A DNA stretch of 64,000 nt, taken from the NCBI GenBank assembly GCA_017517385.1, contig JAFWZG010000052.1, positions 1 to 64,000 of the forward strand, written 5' to 3'. Every line of letters begins with the position of its first letter. Position 1 is the first letter of the stretch. The position numbers and the translations under genes are program-made. Source of the stretch: Akkermansia sp. Lineage in GTDB: Bacteria; Verrucomicrobiota; Verrucomicrobiia; Verrucomicrobiales; Akkermansiaceae. Under the pieces are notes generated by a model, which was not told the DNA's origin, did not search any database, and saw only the letters and a program-made list of their open reading frames with translations. Shown one piece after another: positions 6,889-15,630 of this stretch.

Positions 6889-8619
6889 ATGCTGGAAGCC
6901 CGAAACATATGCTTGGAAGTGGATGCCGAGGAGGAGCCTCTTTTTCTGCTGAATGATGTGAATTTTTGTGTGCCCCGTGGGCACTTCATGGCGATTGTGG
7001 GGCCGTCCGGTTGCGGTAAGACGACACTGCTGAAAACGATAGCCGGTATTAAGGATGTCAGCTCCGGTTCATTTTTCTGGGAGGGGCGTGACTTATCAGA
7101 GGAGGGAGATTTTGAGCCTCATGAGATAGGCTATGTGCCGCAGTTCAGTATAGCGTATGATGAGCTGACGGTGGATGAGAGCATTGAGGCTTCTGCTCGA
7201 CTTCGTGTGCGTGCGGATGAGGACGAGCTGAATGATATCATCGATAATGTGCTGGCGGAAACCGGCCTGACGGATATAGCAGACCGCCAAGTGAAGCTGC
7301 TTTCCGGTGGGCAGAGAAGGCGCCTGGCACTGGCCATGGAGCTGGTGAGCAGCCCGCGCATTCTGTTGTGCGATGAGGTGACCAGTGGACTGGACCCTCG
7401 CTCTGAGCGTGAGATTGTGCAGCTGCTGCATAATCTGAGCATGAAGGATGGCCGAATCGTGATATCCGTGACGCACAGCCTCTCCCAGATGGAGCTGTAT
7501 GATAGCGTTATGGTGCTGGTGCAAGGAAATCTTGCGTATCATGGCTCACCGCGTGCTTTGTCTCACTATTTCTCTGTGGAGAATGCTGAGGAGGTGTATC
7601 CTCACCTGAGCTTGCGTGAACCGGAGGATTGGAGCGCCAGCTGGCTCAAGCACCGCCTTGAATATTATAGGAAGCTGGAGAAGGAACATCTCTCTAAGTT
7701 TGAAAAGAAGGGAGAGCTGCCTCCGCCCCCGGCTGTGTCTGATGGTGAGGAGGAGGAGATTAGCGGGCCGGGCTTCTTTACGCAGCTGATGGTACTGCTG
7801 CGCCGCCGCTTTTCTATCTTGATGCGTGACCGCACGCAGCTGATGTTGCAGGTGGCCATGGTGCTTATTTTCCCCATTCTTGTGGCGCTGTTCTCCAGCA
7901 AGGGGCAGGAGCAGCTTATTAATCTCACGGATATGCAGGGGGCGGATATCGCCATGGAAGTGCAGCACCAGCAGGAACAGGCCGAGGTGCGGGCTAAAGT
8001 GGGCTCCGCAGTCTCCGGTATCATCATGTTTGAGGTGATTCTGCTGGGCCTTATGGGGGCTAATAATGCTTCCCGAGAGGTGGCCGGTGAGCGCCTTATC
8101 ATGGAGAAGGAGAAGTTTGCCGGAGTGGGAATCGGGGCGTATGTGGCCTCGAAGGCGGTGTATTTATCCGTGCTGGTATTGGTTCAGAGCCTATGGATGT
8201 TCTGCTTTGTGGAGTGGTTCTGGCCGTACCGTGGTGATGCCATCAATCACCTGATATTCTTGCTGCTGGCTAATGCTGCCATGACGAGTGTTTGCTTAGG
8301 CATATCGGCAAACTGCAGGACTCCGGATCAGTCCTCGCTGCTCAGCATCTATCTGGTGGGTTTTCAGCTGCCCCTTTCCGGTGCTGTTCTAGCTCTGCCG
8401 GAGTTCATTGAGACGTTCACTCAGCCCTTTATTTCCGCCTATTGGGCTTGGAGTGGCAGCATTGAGGGGGGCTTGGCTCCGGATGTGATTAAGGCAGTGA
8501 AGAGTATTGTGCAGACTTCATTCCGGGATATGCAGATGTGCCGTGTTGTGCTGCTGCTGCATGTGGTGTTCGGTCTTGTTCTTACTTGGATAGGCGTGAA
8601 GCGTATGCGTTGGGAGTAA
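6889..8619 (+). CDS. ABC transporter, ATPase fused to ABC-2 permease (ABCG-like order)
   Basis: 576 residues from the start at 6889 (in-frame ATGs at 6823, 6865 and 6871 lie in or before the promoter). The N-terminal ATPase domain has Walker A GPSGCGKTT (about 38-46), the signature LSGGQRRR, Walker B ILLCDE and the H-loop SVTHS. A charged linker (GEEEEISGPGF) leads to a C-terminal ABC-2-type membrane domain with about six hydrophobic segments and a large soluble insert rich in Gln/Glu. The ATPase-then-permease order is that of ABCG half-transporters, which work as dimers. The substrate cannot be read from sequence. The downstream secreted-protein operon begins 41 bases later but is probably separate. 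Confidence 0.85.
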   Translation: MLEARNICLEVDAEEEPLFLLNDVNFCVPRGHFMAIVGPSGCGKTTLLKTIAGIKDVSSGSFFWEGRDLSEEGDFEPHEIGYVPQFSIAYDELTVDESIEASARLRVRADEDELNDIIDNVLAETGLTDIADRQVKLLSGGQRRRLALAMELVSSPRILLCDEVTSGLDPRSEREIVQLLHNLSMKDGRIVISVTHSLSQMELYDSVMVLVQGNLAYHGSPRALSHYFSVENAEEVYPHLSLREPEDWSASWLKHRLEYYRKLEKEHLSKFEKKGELPPPPAVSDGEEEEISGPGFFTQLMVLLRRRFSILMRDRTQLMLQVAMVLIFPILVALFSSKGQEQLINLTDMQGADIAMEVQHQQEQAEVRAKVGSAVSGIIMFEVILLGLMGANNASREVAGERLIMEKEKFAGVGIGAYVASKAVYLSVLVLVQSLWMFCFVEWFWPYRGDAINHLIFLLLANAAMTSVCLGISANCRTPDQSSLLSIYLVGFQLPLSGAVLALPEFIETFTQPFISAYWAWSGSIEGGLAPDVIKAVKSIVQTSFRDMQMCRVVLLLHVVFGLVLTWIGVKRMRWE

Positions 8620-8660
8620 ATGTTTTATAAATGTAACACATACAAGAGATAATTAAATTT

Positions 8661-9101
8661 ATGGCTAGAAGTACGCGCCGGGGGCGCAGCAAGAAAAAGA
8701 ATCATGGCTCGTTTATCATTGGCGGGCTAATGGTGGCGGTCATAGTGCTGGCTGGCATGTTATTCCTGAAGCCTTCGGCACGGAGTAATGAGCCGAAGCC
8801 TTTTAATATAGCCCAGTATCGTCAGGATGGTTCACGATTTGCCTCTACCGGTAACAGATATGTGCTGGAGGGTAAGGTGGAAAGTATCGAGACTGACGGT
8901 AATAACCGCCTCGTGGCCGTTTCCGTGCGTGGTAATAGCAATGAACTTCTCCCACTGCTGGTGAAGGGGGACACTCCGCTCCAGATTAACATTACGCGTG
9001 GCGATACCCTTATTTTTGATGTCTCATGCCGTACCGGTCGTGATGCCGAGGGTAATGAGGTGAAGGGCATACTGATAGTGAACGATGTAAGTATCCGCTG
9101 A
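8661..9101 (+). CDS. Small inner-membrane-anchored protein with beta-rich domain
   Basis: 146 residues. A very basic N-terminus (MARSTRRGRSKKKN) precedes one transmembrane helix (about 17-36, FIIGGLMVAVIVLAGMLFL), giving a cytoplasmic N-terminus and an extracytoplasmic domain. The outer domain alternates short beta strands (NRYVLEGKVESI, LVAVSVRG, GILIVNDVSIR) and could be an OB-like barrel; no family is recognised. The stop overlaps the next start by one base (TGATG), so the two are translationally coupled. It heads a run of four envelope proteins and gluQ. Confidence 0.65.
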   Translation: MARSTRRGRSKKKNHGSFIIGGLMVAVIVLAGMLFLKPSARSNEPKPFNIAQYRQDGSRFASTGNRYVLEGKVESIETDGNNRLVAVSVRGNSNELLPLLVKGDTPLQINITRGDTLIFDVSCRTGRDAEGNEVKGILIVNDVSIR

Positions 9102-10999
9102 TGAAAACTTTCCGATATATACCGCTGATTCCGCTGATGATTTGTGCTGCCACAGCGCAGATGCCCAACAGTTTTGATGCTTCCGGCCGTAGTGCTCAGG
9201 CGCAGAATGGAGTGCAGAATGATGACCCCTTGCGTGCGGGTGAGTCTCCTCCTCCGCAGATTTTCGGCATGGAGCTGCCTCTCTTGGACCCCTCCAACGA
9301 TACGGTTTCATACGGAGGTGGCCACTTTGACTTAGGAAATAACGCGGCTGTGCGTGAACGCTTTGAGAAGTACCTTAGCCAGACACCGGATGATTCCGAA
9401 CAGTCCCGCCTGTACCGCCGGAATATGCAGGAAATTCTGGATTACACGGAGCGTTACGTCCGTGGGGCAAATCTTATCGGCAGCCGAGTTCTGGTGAAGA
9501 TAGGCAGGGGGCTTTACAATTTGGCTGATTATCCCGGTGATGGCAGTCAGGCCGGTGTGCTTGCTAGTGCCATGGTAAGTGCGCTGGACGTGCAGCGCGC
9601 TAACCGTCGCCGAGATCAAGCCAACGAGGAGCTTGATAAGGAACTTGATGAGCTGGTGGATAAGACGAATTCTCTCACTAACCAGAATACACAGCGTGGC
9701 AGCGGCCGCCGGAATACAGCCGGCGGGGCCGGCGGCTCCGGAAATAGCGGCTACTCGTCACACACGTTCCGCATTGCGTCCAATACGGCGGAAATAGCGC
9801 GCCTTCGTGCTCAACAGGGTACAAATGTAGCTGCGAATCAGGCGGCGCTTCCGCTCGCCAAGCTTAATTACCAGTCCGTCGTGCTTGGTTTCCTACTGCA
9901 GCGCCGTTATGACCACGCCGTCATCGGTGCGCGCGTGTATCGTCATCTTTTCCGGGATGGAGATACCCGCCTAGACCTTGATGAGAACTCGGATGCCTAT
10001 AAGACCTTTACCGGTATTACCGGCATGCCCCCCACTATCAATACAATAGACTCCTTTGCCAGTAATGCCCGTCGCGAGGTGGATCAGAGCATTGATGCTG
10101 TACATGGAGCCTTGGCTCAGAACAAGCTTGGAGAGGCCACGAACCGCTTGATTACAGCGGTGGCGACCGGCGAGTACATGCAGAGTGTGGCCACATTCCC
10201 GGCAGAACAGCGCCGGCGTATTGCTGCGTACTGGCAGCTGCGCAAGCGAGCGCTCTCAGCTCTGAATGCCCGAGATTATGCCACGGTGGAAAGCATAGCT
10301 GCTCAAATGCGTGAGATGGACGTGGATTTTGATGATTCTCTGCTCATGTCCTACACCACCGGCAGGAAGCGCCAGAGCAATTTTGCGCTACGTGCTGCCC
10401 GGCAGGCGTTTCAGGCTGGTAATCAGGAAGAGTTCCGCCGCCTTGCTACAGAGGCTGCCATGATTTGGCCGCAGAATCCGGCGCTGGATGAGGGCGAGGC
10501 GGAAATTGCCCGAGTGGATAGTTTTGCGCCTCAGATGGAAGAATTTCGCCGTCTTCTTGAGCGCCGTGAGTTCCGTACTATATATACTGAGCGTGAGCGT
10601 TTTCGTGTTGTTTGTGCAGACCATGAACTGGAGAAAAAGTACACCGAGGTTCTGGAGCTGGTGGCCGGTACAGATGTTCTTCTTGCGCGTCTGAAGCAAG
10701 GTGTTGAGCAGGATAGAACAATGGGCCCCTGTGCTGCTTGGGAGCAGATAACTCTCCTCCTGAAAGAAGACGACCGCTACTCGACTGATTCTGTCTTCAT
10801 GGAAGAATACAACAAAGTTTCCTCTCTTGCTCATGATTTCGTGGAAGCTTTGCGCTATGCAAAGGAATGTGAGGAGCGAGGGGAGTATGGTTCGGCTCTC
10901 TCCAGTTACTACCGGGCGAAGTGTTTCTTCAACGGATCAAATCTGGCCGCCGAAGGAATCGAGCGCGTGACGAAGGTAATCGTTAATGCGCAATATTAA
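9101..10999 (+). CDS. Secreted helical protein with coiled coil and TPR-like repeats
   Basis: 632 residues, family not recognised. A signal peptide (to about residue 19, CAATAQ) is followed by a Gln/Asn-rich linker. Residues about 180-205 look like a coiled coil (RRRDQANEELDKELDELVD), then a Gly/Ser/Asn-rich low-complexity stretch (about 210-235). The C-terminal half is almost all helix, with TPR-like pairs (for example GNQEEFRRLATEAAMIWPQN and YGSALSSYYRAKCFFNGSN). It is probably periplasmic and used for protein-protein contact. It overlaps the preceding gene by one base, and the next gene follows after 9 bases, so the operon is clear. Confidence 0.65.
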   Translation: MKTFRYIPLIPLMICAATAQMPNSFDASGRSAQAQNGVQNDDPLRAGESPPPQIFGMELPLLDPSNDTVSYGGGHFDLGNNAAVRERFEKYLSQTPDDSEQSRLYRRNMQEILDYTERYVRGANLIGSRVLVKIGRGLYNLADYPGDGSQAGVLASAMVSALDVQRANRRRDQANEELDKELDELVDKTNSLTNQNTQRGSGRRNTAGGAGGSGNSGYSSHTFRIASNTAEIARLRAQQGTNVAANQAALPLAKLNYQSVVLGFLLQRRYDHAVIGARVYRHLFRDGDTRLDLDENSDAYKTFTGITGMPPTINTIDSFASNARREVDQSIDAVHGALAQNKLGEATNRLITAVATGEYMQSVATFPAEQRRRIAAYWQLRKRALSALNARDYATVESIAAQMREMDVDFDDSLLMSYTTGRKRQSNFALRAARQAFQAGNQEEFRRLATEAAMIWPQNPALDEGEAEIARVDSFAPQMEEFRRLLERREFRTIYTERERFRVVCADHELEKKYTEVLELVAGTDVLLARLKQGVEQDRTMGPCAAWEQITLLLKEDDRYSTDSVFMEEYNKVSSLAHDFVEALRYAKECEERGEYGSALSSYYRAKCFFNGSNLAAEGIERVTKVIVNAQY

Positions 11000-11008
11000 A
11001 ATCTTACT

Positions 11009-13429
11009 ATGAAAATAAGCAATGTTTTCCTAGCAATGCTGAGTGTTGCAGCTGTGTTTGGCGTCTCTTCGGTTGACGCCGCCGGCAACAATACACCGGC
11101 GCTGAAAATAGAGAATCGGGAGTGGGCAGCTCCCGGCGACCTTAAGGGGCGCCTTGGGGCTCTACTGCGCCAGCGGGTGACGGATTTGTCTCCGGCTCAG
11201 ATGCGGGCATTCATTAGTCGTCCAGAGAACCTGAATCTCCTGCTGAACCGTCATCTTGCTTGGACGGAGTCTAACTCTCTGCAGGCATATGAAAATTATC
11301 GCAACGGTATAAACCGTGCGGTTACCGAAAAAGAGAATGAGTGCAACCAGCTGGAGGAAGCAATCAATAAGCAGAGTGGTAATGAGGCACAGCGCTCCTG
11401 CTTTAATTTAGGGCGAGCGCTGGAAGACCTTGAGGAACTTAAGCTGGAAGCACAGCAGGCAGTTTCCCTGAGTGAAGTGATTGGCCGCCCTGAGGCTGCA
11501 GGACTTTTTGCCCAGATAACGGCTAACAACGAATGGATGGAGCAAATCGCTTTTTCCGGTGAGCTGCACAAGCCCGGCCGAGTGTTCCAGATTATAACCT
11601 CCATGGGCAGGGCAGATGCGCAGGCTCTTCGCCAGCGAGTTACTCGTGAGGCGATTACCGCCACAGCTCTGGAGTATGCTCGTAATGACTGGAGCTATTA
11701 TGATGCGGTGAACCGCGCCAATCACTTTGTGAAGTACTGGAGAGAGGGGCGCCTGAACACGGTGTTTGATGATATTCCTTTCTGGCAGCGTCGCATTGTG
11801 TGCGGATGGAAGAATAACCACTCTGCCGGTACTCCGGAAGCATTCGTCTGGGCGCTGGAAAATATCCACCTCCCTGATTGGCAATATCCTGCATGCTGCT
11901 GGCGCTGCGGGTACATTCTGGATAATGTATTCGGCGACAGCATTCATGGCCGTTGGTATGTAGCACCCTTCATTGGCGTGTATGACCGGAACCACTTCCT
12001 CTTCACCAAGAACGTAGGTGGTGTGTGCGGCGGTCTTTCTCACTTCGGTGCTGCTGCCGCCTGTGCTAATGGTGTGCCGGCACTTACTGCCGGTGAGCCG
12101 GGCCATTGTGCCTACATCGTGAGCGTGAACGGGAAGTGGACCCCCGCGTACTCCCTTAGCTGGGAGCGTGGCCTGCATTGGATTCCTTGGAGCAATAATC
12201 ATACCTTCAGCTCATTGCATTTGACAACTGATTTGAACTCCACGGAGCAGGCCGCTCGTACGAGGCTCTCGAATGCCTATCGCATCATGGCTCACGTGTA
12301 TGTTGAGAGTGGTGATAAGCAGAAGGCTCTTACCTGCTTTGAGCGTGCTGCTGAAGCTCAGCCGCTCAATTTCCCGATGTGGCGTGAGTACGCTAATTTC
12401 GTTCGCACGCAGCATCCCCGCAATGTGCAGGCTTGGCAGAAGCTTAACAATGTTTTGTGCCGCGGTATGGCCTCGGTGTATCCGGAGCAGGCGGCCGAGC
12501 TGTTAAAGAACTCAGTTTATGGCCCGATGAAGGATTCCGGCATCTCTGCTGATGATATGCGCCGCGCCTGTGTGGCTTTCTGGGCAAATGCCAAGGTAAT
12601 GGGGCCGGACCGCTGGTACTTGGAAAACTTCCTTAATAATCAGCTTAATCATTGTAAGGCTCTCAGTCAGGATAATCAGGAGGCCGCTGTGTGCCGTTTT
12701 TATGCCGAAGCGATGGCCGCTGCTGCTGCATATGAAGCCTATGCTGCGCCGATGATGGCATGGGGTAACGGTGTCGCAAACTCTCTCAGTGAGAATGGGC
12801 GTAAGCTTCTCAATCAGACCATGCTTTCCGTGCTTTCCGGCGGTACTGATTTGACTTCTCAGCAGAAGGCGGTGATGCTGGGCGGCTTGATGCTTACTGC
12901 AGAGCGTAAGCGTGATGAAGGAACGTTCCATGCTCTTGCCAGGTTGGTGGATCCTGAGCTGGTGCATTCTGATATTCCTCTGCCGGCACCTCATCCTTTC
13001 CCGGGCAAGCTGGTGTCTGAGGGTGGTATGCCCTTTACCAGTTCCACCAGCCAGTGGGATGTTCCGCACACTCACGCAGGCTTGCTGACTCAGCGTGGTG
13101 GCAAGTTCCATACCGGGCGTGATACCAACGCTTGGATCGCCGTGAAGCTGCCGCGCCATGCTCATATCACGGGTGTTGTTTTCGCCGGTACCAACAATTG
13201 GTCGCTCATCGGCCGCTTCCGTCCCTTGCGTGTGCAGGTGTCTGATACCGGGCGTGATGATGATTGGCATGATGTAGGCCAGCCGATTCCGTCTACCGGA
13301 AATTATATCAACCGCTTTGACCTTCAGCAGGAGCGCCCTCGCGCGCTGTATGTTCGCGTTCTTCGTGGTGGTGGTCCTGAGTACTTCCACGGTGTTGGTC
13401 TGTTCGTATATGGTGAACCCGCAGCATAA
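11009..13429 (+). CDS. Secreted transglutaminase-like protein with TPR and discoidin-like domains
   Basis: 806 residues. It has a signal peptide (to about residue 25, SVDAA) and a helical region with coiled coil (about 90-150). The core at about 300-385 has the look of a transglutaminase/papain-like fold: NVGGVCGGLSHFGAAAA with candidate nucleophile C340, GEPGHCAYIV with candidate H366, then a strand and an acidic turn. TPR-like repeats follow (about 425-470, AYRIMAHVYVESGDKQKALT). The C-terminal 110 residues form an F5/8-type (discoidin-like) beta-sandwich (WIAVKLPRHAHITGVVF ... YVRVLRGG), a fold that often binds glycans. It could be a protein-crosslinking or peptidase enzyme on or outside the cell. 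The active-site call is inferred from motif order only. Confidence 0.7.
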   Translation: MKISNVFLAMLSVAAVFGVSSVDAAGNNTPALKIENREWAAPGDLKGRLGALLRQRVTDLSPAQMRAFISRPENLNLLLNRHLAWTESNSLQAYENYRNGINRAVTEKENECNQLEEAINKQSGNEAQRSCFNLGRALEDLEELKLEAQQAVSLSEVIGRPEAAGLFAQITANNEWMEQIAFSGELHKPGRVFQIITSMGRADAQALRQRVTREAITATALEYARNDWSYYDAVNRANHFVKYWREGRLNTVFDDIPFWQRRIVCGWKNNHSAGTPEAFVWALENIHLPDWQYPACCWRCGYILDNVFGDSIHGRWYVAPFIGVYDRNHFLFTKNVGGVCGGLSHFGAAAACANGVPALTAGEPGHCAYIVSVNGKWTPAYSLSWERGLHWIPWSNNHTFSSLHLTTDLNSTEQAARTRLSNAYRIMAHVYVESGDKQKALTCFERAAEAQPLNFPMWREYANFVRTQHPRNVQAWQKLNNVLCRGMASVYPEQAAELLKNSVYGPMKDSGISADDMRRACVAFWANAKVMGPDRWYLENFLNNQLNHCKALSQDNQEAAVCRFYAEAMAAAAAYEAYAAPMMAWGNGVANSLSENGRKLLNQTMLSVLSGGTDLTSQQKAVMLGGLMLTAERKRDEGTFHALARLVDPELVHSDIPLPAPHPFPGKLVSEGGMPFTSSTSQWDVPHTHAGLLTQRGGKFHTGRDTNAWIAVKLPRHAHITGVVFAGTNNWSLIGRFRPLRVQVSDTGRDDDWHDVGQPIPSTGNYINRFDLQQERPRALYVRVLRGGGPEYFHGVGLFVYGEPAA

Positions 13430-13438
13430 TTGACAATC

Positions 13439-14659
13439 ATGATTAAGGTACTTACAATCGCAGTTGCCGCCGCCATGTGGGTCCTCCCGACACAGGCAGC
13501 ACGTGTGGTGGAAACATTTGCGGAGGGCCAGTCCGTCGTGCAAGACGCCGGTTTCATGGTCTTTATCTATCCCGGTGATTGGGATAGGTATGGAGAGCGC
13601 CTGTGCCGCAGCCTGATGGCTGACCGCGGCGTACGCAGAGCCGCAGGTGAAGCGGTGATGCTGGCTCTCCCCATCTATCAGCGTCCCTCGGATGAGATGC
13701 GAGAAGCCGCTAATCGGATACGCGGTTCACTGTCCTATCCTCATGATATGAGTGATATCAGCTATCCCGCGATTCTTTTTTACGAAAAAGAAGGCCGTCA
13801 TTATGCCACCATTCAGGGAACTGATTTGATGAATGCTACCCCGGCGCGTGTTGCGCAGCTGGTGGCTGCCCGTATGACGGCCAAGCGTAATCAGGATGAT
13901 ATCCTGCGCCGCTCTCGCGAGAGTCAGGATGTGAGCGAGCAGGCTCGCCTTCTGCTGGAAAGCTCCCGTGTGAGCGGGATTGACTGGCCCGGTGGCCTGC
14001 GCGAGGCTATTAAGAGGGTAGACCCTGAGGATACGCAAGGTGTGCTGGCCGCGCTGAACTTTAATCTGGGGGGACCCCGTCAGAATGAGACACTTGCGGA
14101 TTATCTGGCACGTCTGGACTCGGCGCTGGAAAATCCCCTCATCTCTCCGGAGGCTAAGCAGAGAGCTTGTGCGGCCGTCATTGGGCATGTGCGCCGTTCT
14201 CTGGGTATGATGGGCGGTGCTCAGTACATAAGGAAGTACGCCGGAATTATGCGCTCGCTGAATCCGGAGTCCCCCCTTGGGTTGGCTGCTCCCGTAGTGC
14301 TGCGCGACTGGGTGCAAGAGTACCGCTATGGTCAGGGCTGGAACCCGGATACTATTCCCGGGCAGGCCGTGCCGCTCCAGATGACAGGTGCTCCTATCAA
14401 CGCCGCTGGTACTTATGTGGTGAACTTCCAGATTACCACCGGGCGTGATCCGCTTTTCATTTCTTCGGTGAAGCTGTATGATGGTGAACGACTTGTTGCC
14501 GCTGATGAGCATGAGTCCGCTGTTACCTATGCTGCGCCGAATCAGCGCTATAAGCTCGAGGTTAGTCGCGCGGTAAGAAATCCTGTTCTTGAGTTTATTT
14601 TCACCAACAGGACGGATAACCGTAGCTCCTACGGTAATATCACCGTAGAGAAACAGTGA
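13439..14659 (+). CDS. Secreted protein with degenerate thioredoxin-like domain
   Basis: 406 residues from the ATG at 13439, which places a clean signal peptide first (MIKVLTIAVAAAMWVLPTQA). Residues about 20-145 look like a thioredoxin fold: strand GFMVFIYPGDW, long helix, strand VMLALPIY, then SYPAILFYEKEG in the cis-Pro position. The WCxxC motif is replaced by GDWDRYG, so no redox activity is expected. A helical middle and a beta-sandwich C-terminus (about 320-406) follow. Ten bases separate it from the transglutaminase-like gene, so it belongs to the same operon. The function is unknown; the fold assignment is my reading. Confidence 0.6.
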   Translation: MIKVLTIAVAAAMWVLPTQAARVVETFAEGQSVVQDAGFMVFIYPGDWDRYGERLCRSLMADRGVRRAAGEAVMLALPIYQRPSDEMREAANRIRGSLSYPHDMSDISYPAILFYEKEGRHYATIQGTDLMNATPARVAQLVAARMTAKRNQDDILRRSRESQDVSEQARLLLESSRVSGIDWPGGLREAIKRVDPEDTQGVLAALNFNLGGPRQNETLADYLARLDSALENPLISPEAKQRACAAVIGHVRRSLGMMGGAQYIRKYAGIMRSLNPESPLGLAAPVVLRDWVQEYRYGQGWNPDTIPGQAVPLQMTGAPINAAGTYVVNFQITTGRDPLFISSVKLYDGERLVAADEHESAVTYAAPNQRYKLEVSRAVRNPVLEFIFTNRTDNRSSYGNITVEKQ

Positions 14660-14665
14660 AAAGGC

Positions 14666-15541
14666 ATGCCTGAGACGGTCAGAACTCGTTTTGCCCCTAC
14701 TCCCAGTGGGCCGCTGCATGTGGGGCATCTTCTGGCCGCGCTGCAGGCACGCCGTTTTGCGGATGCCTGCAGCGGCAGCTGCCTGCTGCGCATTGAGGAT
14801 ATAGATGTCACGCGCACCCGCAGCCGGGAATGGGTGGAGCTCATGTTTGAGGATCTAGCCTGGCTGGAGCTGCGTTTTGATGGCGAAGTGATGGTGCAGA
14901 GTGAGCGCTTTGGTGTGTATGCGGAAGCGCTGGACCGTCTGAGGAACAGAGGACTGCTGTACCCTTGCTTTTGCACCCGCAGTGAAATTAAGGCCCAGAT
15001 TGCGGAGATGGGCAGGGCGCCTCATAGCAGCCTAGGGTATTTGTATCCTGGAACTTGCCGAAATCTTCCGCCTGACGTGGTGGAAGAACGTCTGGCGCGG
15101 GGGGATGCTCATGCCTGGCGAATTAATATGGAGCGTGTTCAGGAACTTATCGGCTGCCCTGAGTGGGAGGATATGCAGCGCGGGATTCAGCGTTGTGTGC
15201 CGGTGGAGTATGGGGATGTGGTGCTGGCACGCAAGGAAATGCCGGCCAGCTATCATTTGGCGGTTGTGGTGGATGATGCCGCGCAGGGGATTACCCACGT
15301 GACTCGCGGTGAAGATCTTTTTGAGGCCACACACATTCACCGTGCGCTGCAGGCTGTGTTGGGGCTTCCTGTGCCGTTGTATAATCACCATGGTTTGCTG
15401 AAGGATAACGCCGGAAAGCGCTTAGCCAAGCGTGATGGAGCTCGCTCACTTGCATCCCTGCGAGCCGCAGGGTATAGCCCTCAGCAGGTGCGGGATTCTT
15501 TGGAGGCCGCGCTGAGCCGTGGCGGCATATGGCTGATATGA
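14666..15541 (+). CDS. gluQ: Glutamyl-Q tRNA(Asp) synthetase
   Basis: 291 residues, the usual length for GluQ (YadB), a shortened glutamyl-tRNA synthetase lacking the anticodon-binding domain. It activates glutamate and attaches it to queuosine at the wobble position of tRNA-Asp. The class I HIGH motif is HVGH (18-21) in TRFAPTPSGPLHVGH. A KMSKS-like site is RLAKRDGARSL near residue 252. A zinc site is suggested by YPCFCTR and YPGTCR. It begins 6 bases after the secreted-protein gene, so it is probably co-transcribed, although no functional link is obvious. A true GluRS would be about 470 residues. Confidence 0.92.
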   Translation: MPETVRTRFAPTPSGPLHVGHLLAALQARRFADACSGSCLLRIEDIDVTRTRSREWVELMFEDLAWLELRFDGEVMVQSERFGVYAEALDRLRNRGLLYPCFCTRSEIKAQIAEMGRAPHSSLGYLYPGTCRNLPPDVVEERLARGDAHAWRINMERVQELIGCPEWEDMQRGIQRCVPVEYGDVVLARKEMPASYHLAVVVDDAAQGITHVTRGEDLFEATHIHRALQAVLGLPVPLYNHHGLLKDNAGKRLAKRDGARSLASLRAAGYSPQQVRDSLEAALSRGGIWLI

Positions 15542-15596
15542 GGAGTTTTGCCGTGGAAAATTATGCTGCTGCAGAAGCTTGCTGTGGCAAAAAGTC

Positions 15597-15626
15597 TTGA
15601 CACCTGTATATTTTATGGCATAAAAG
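15597..15626 (+). promoter_or_regulatory. Promoter of fmt
   Basis: TTGACA (15597-15602), 18-base spacer, TAAAAG (15621-15626). The -10 box ends 4 bases before the ATG, so the mRNA is probably leaderless. Confidence 0.55.
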
Positions 15627-15630
15627 GTGT

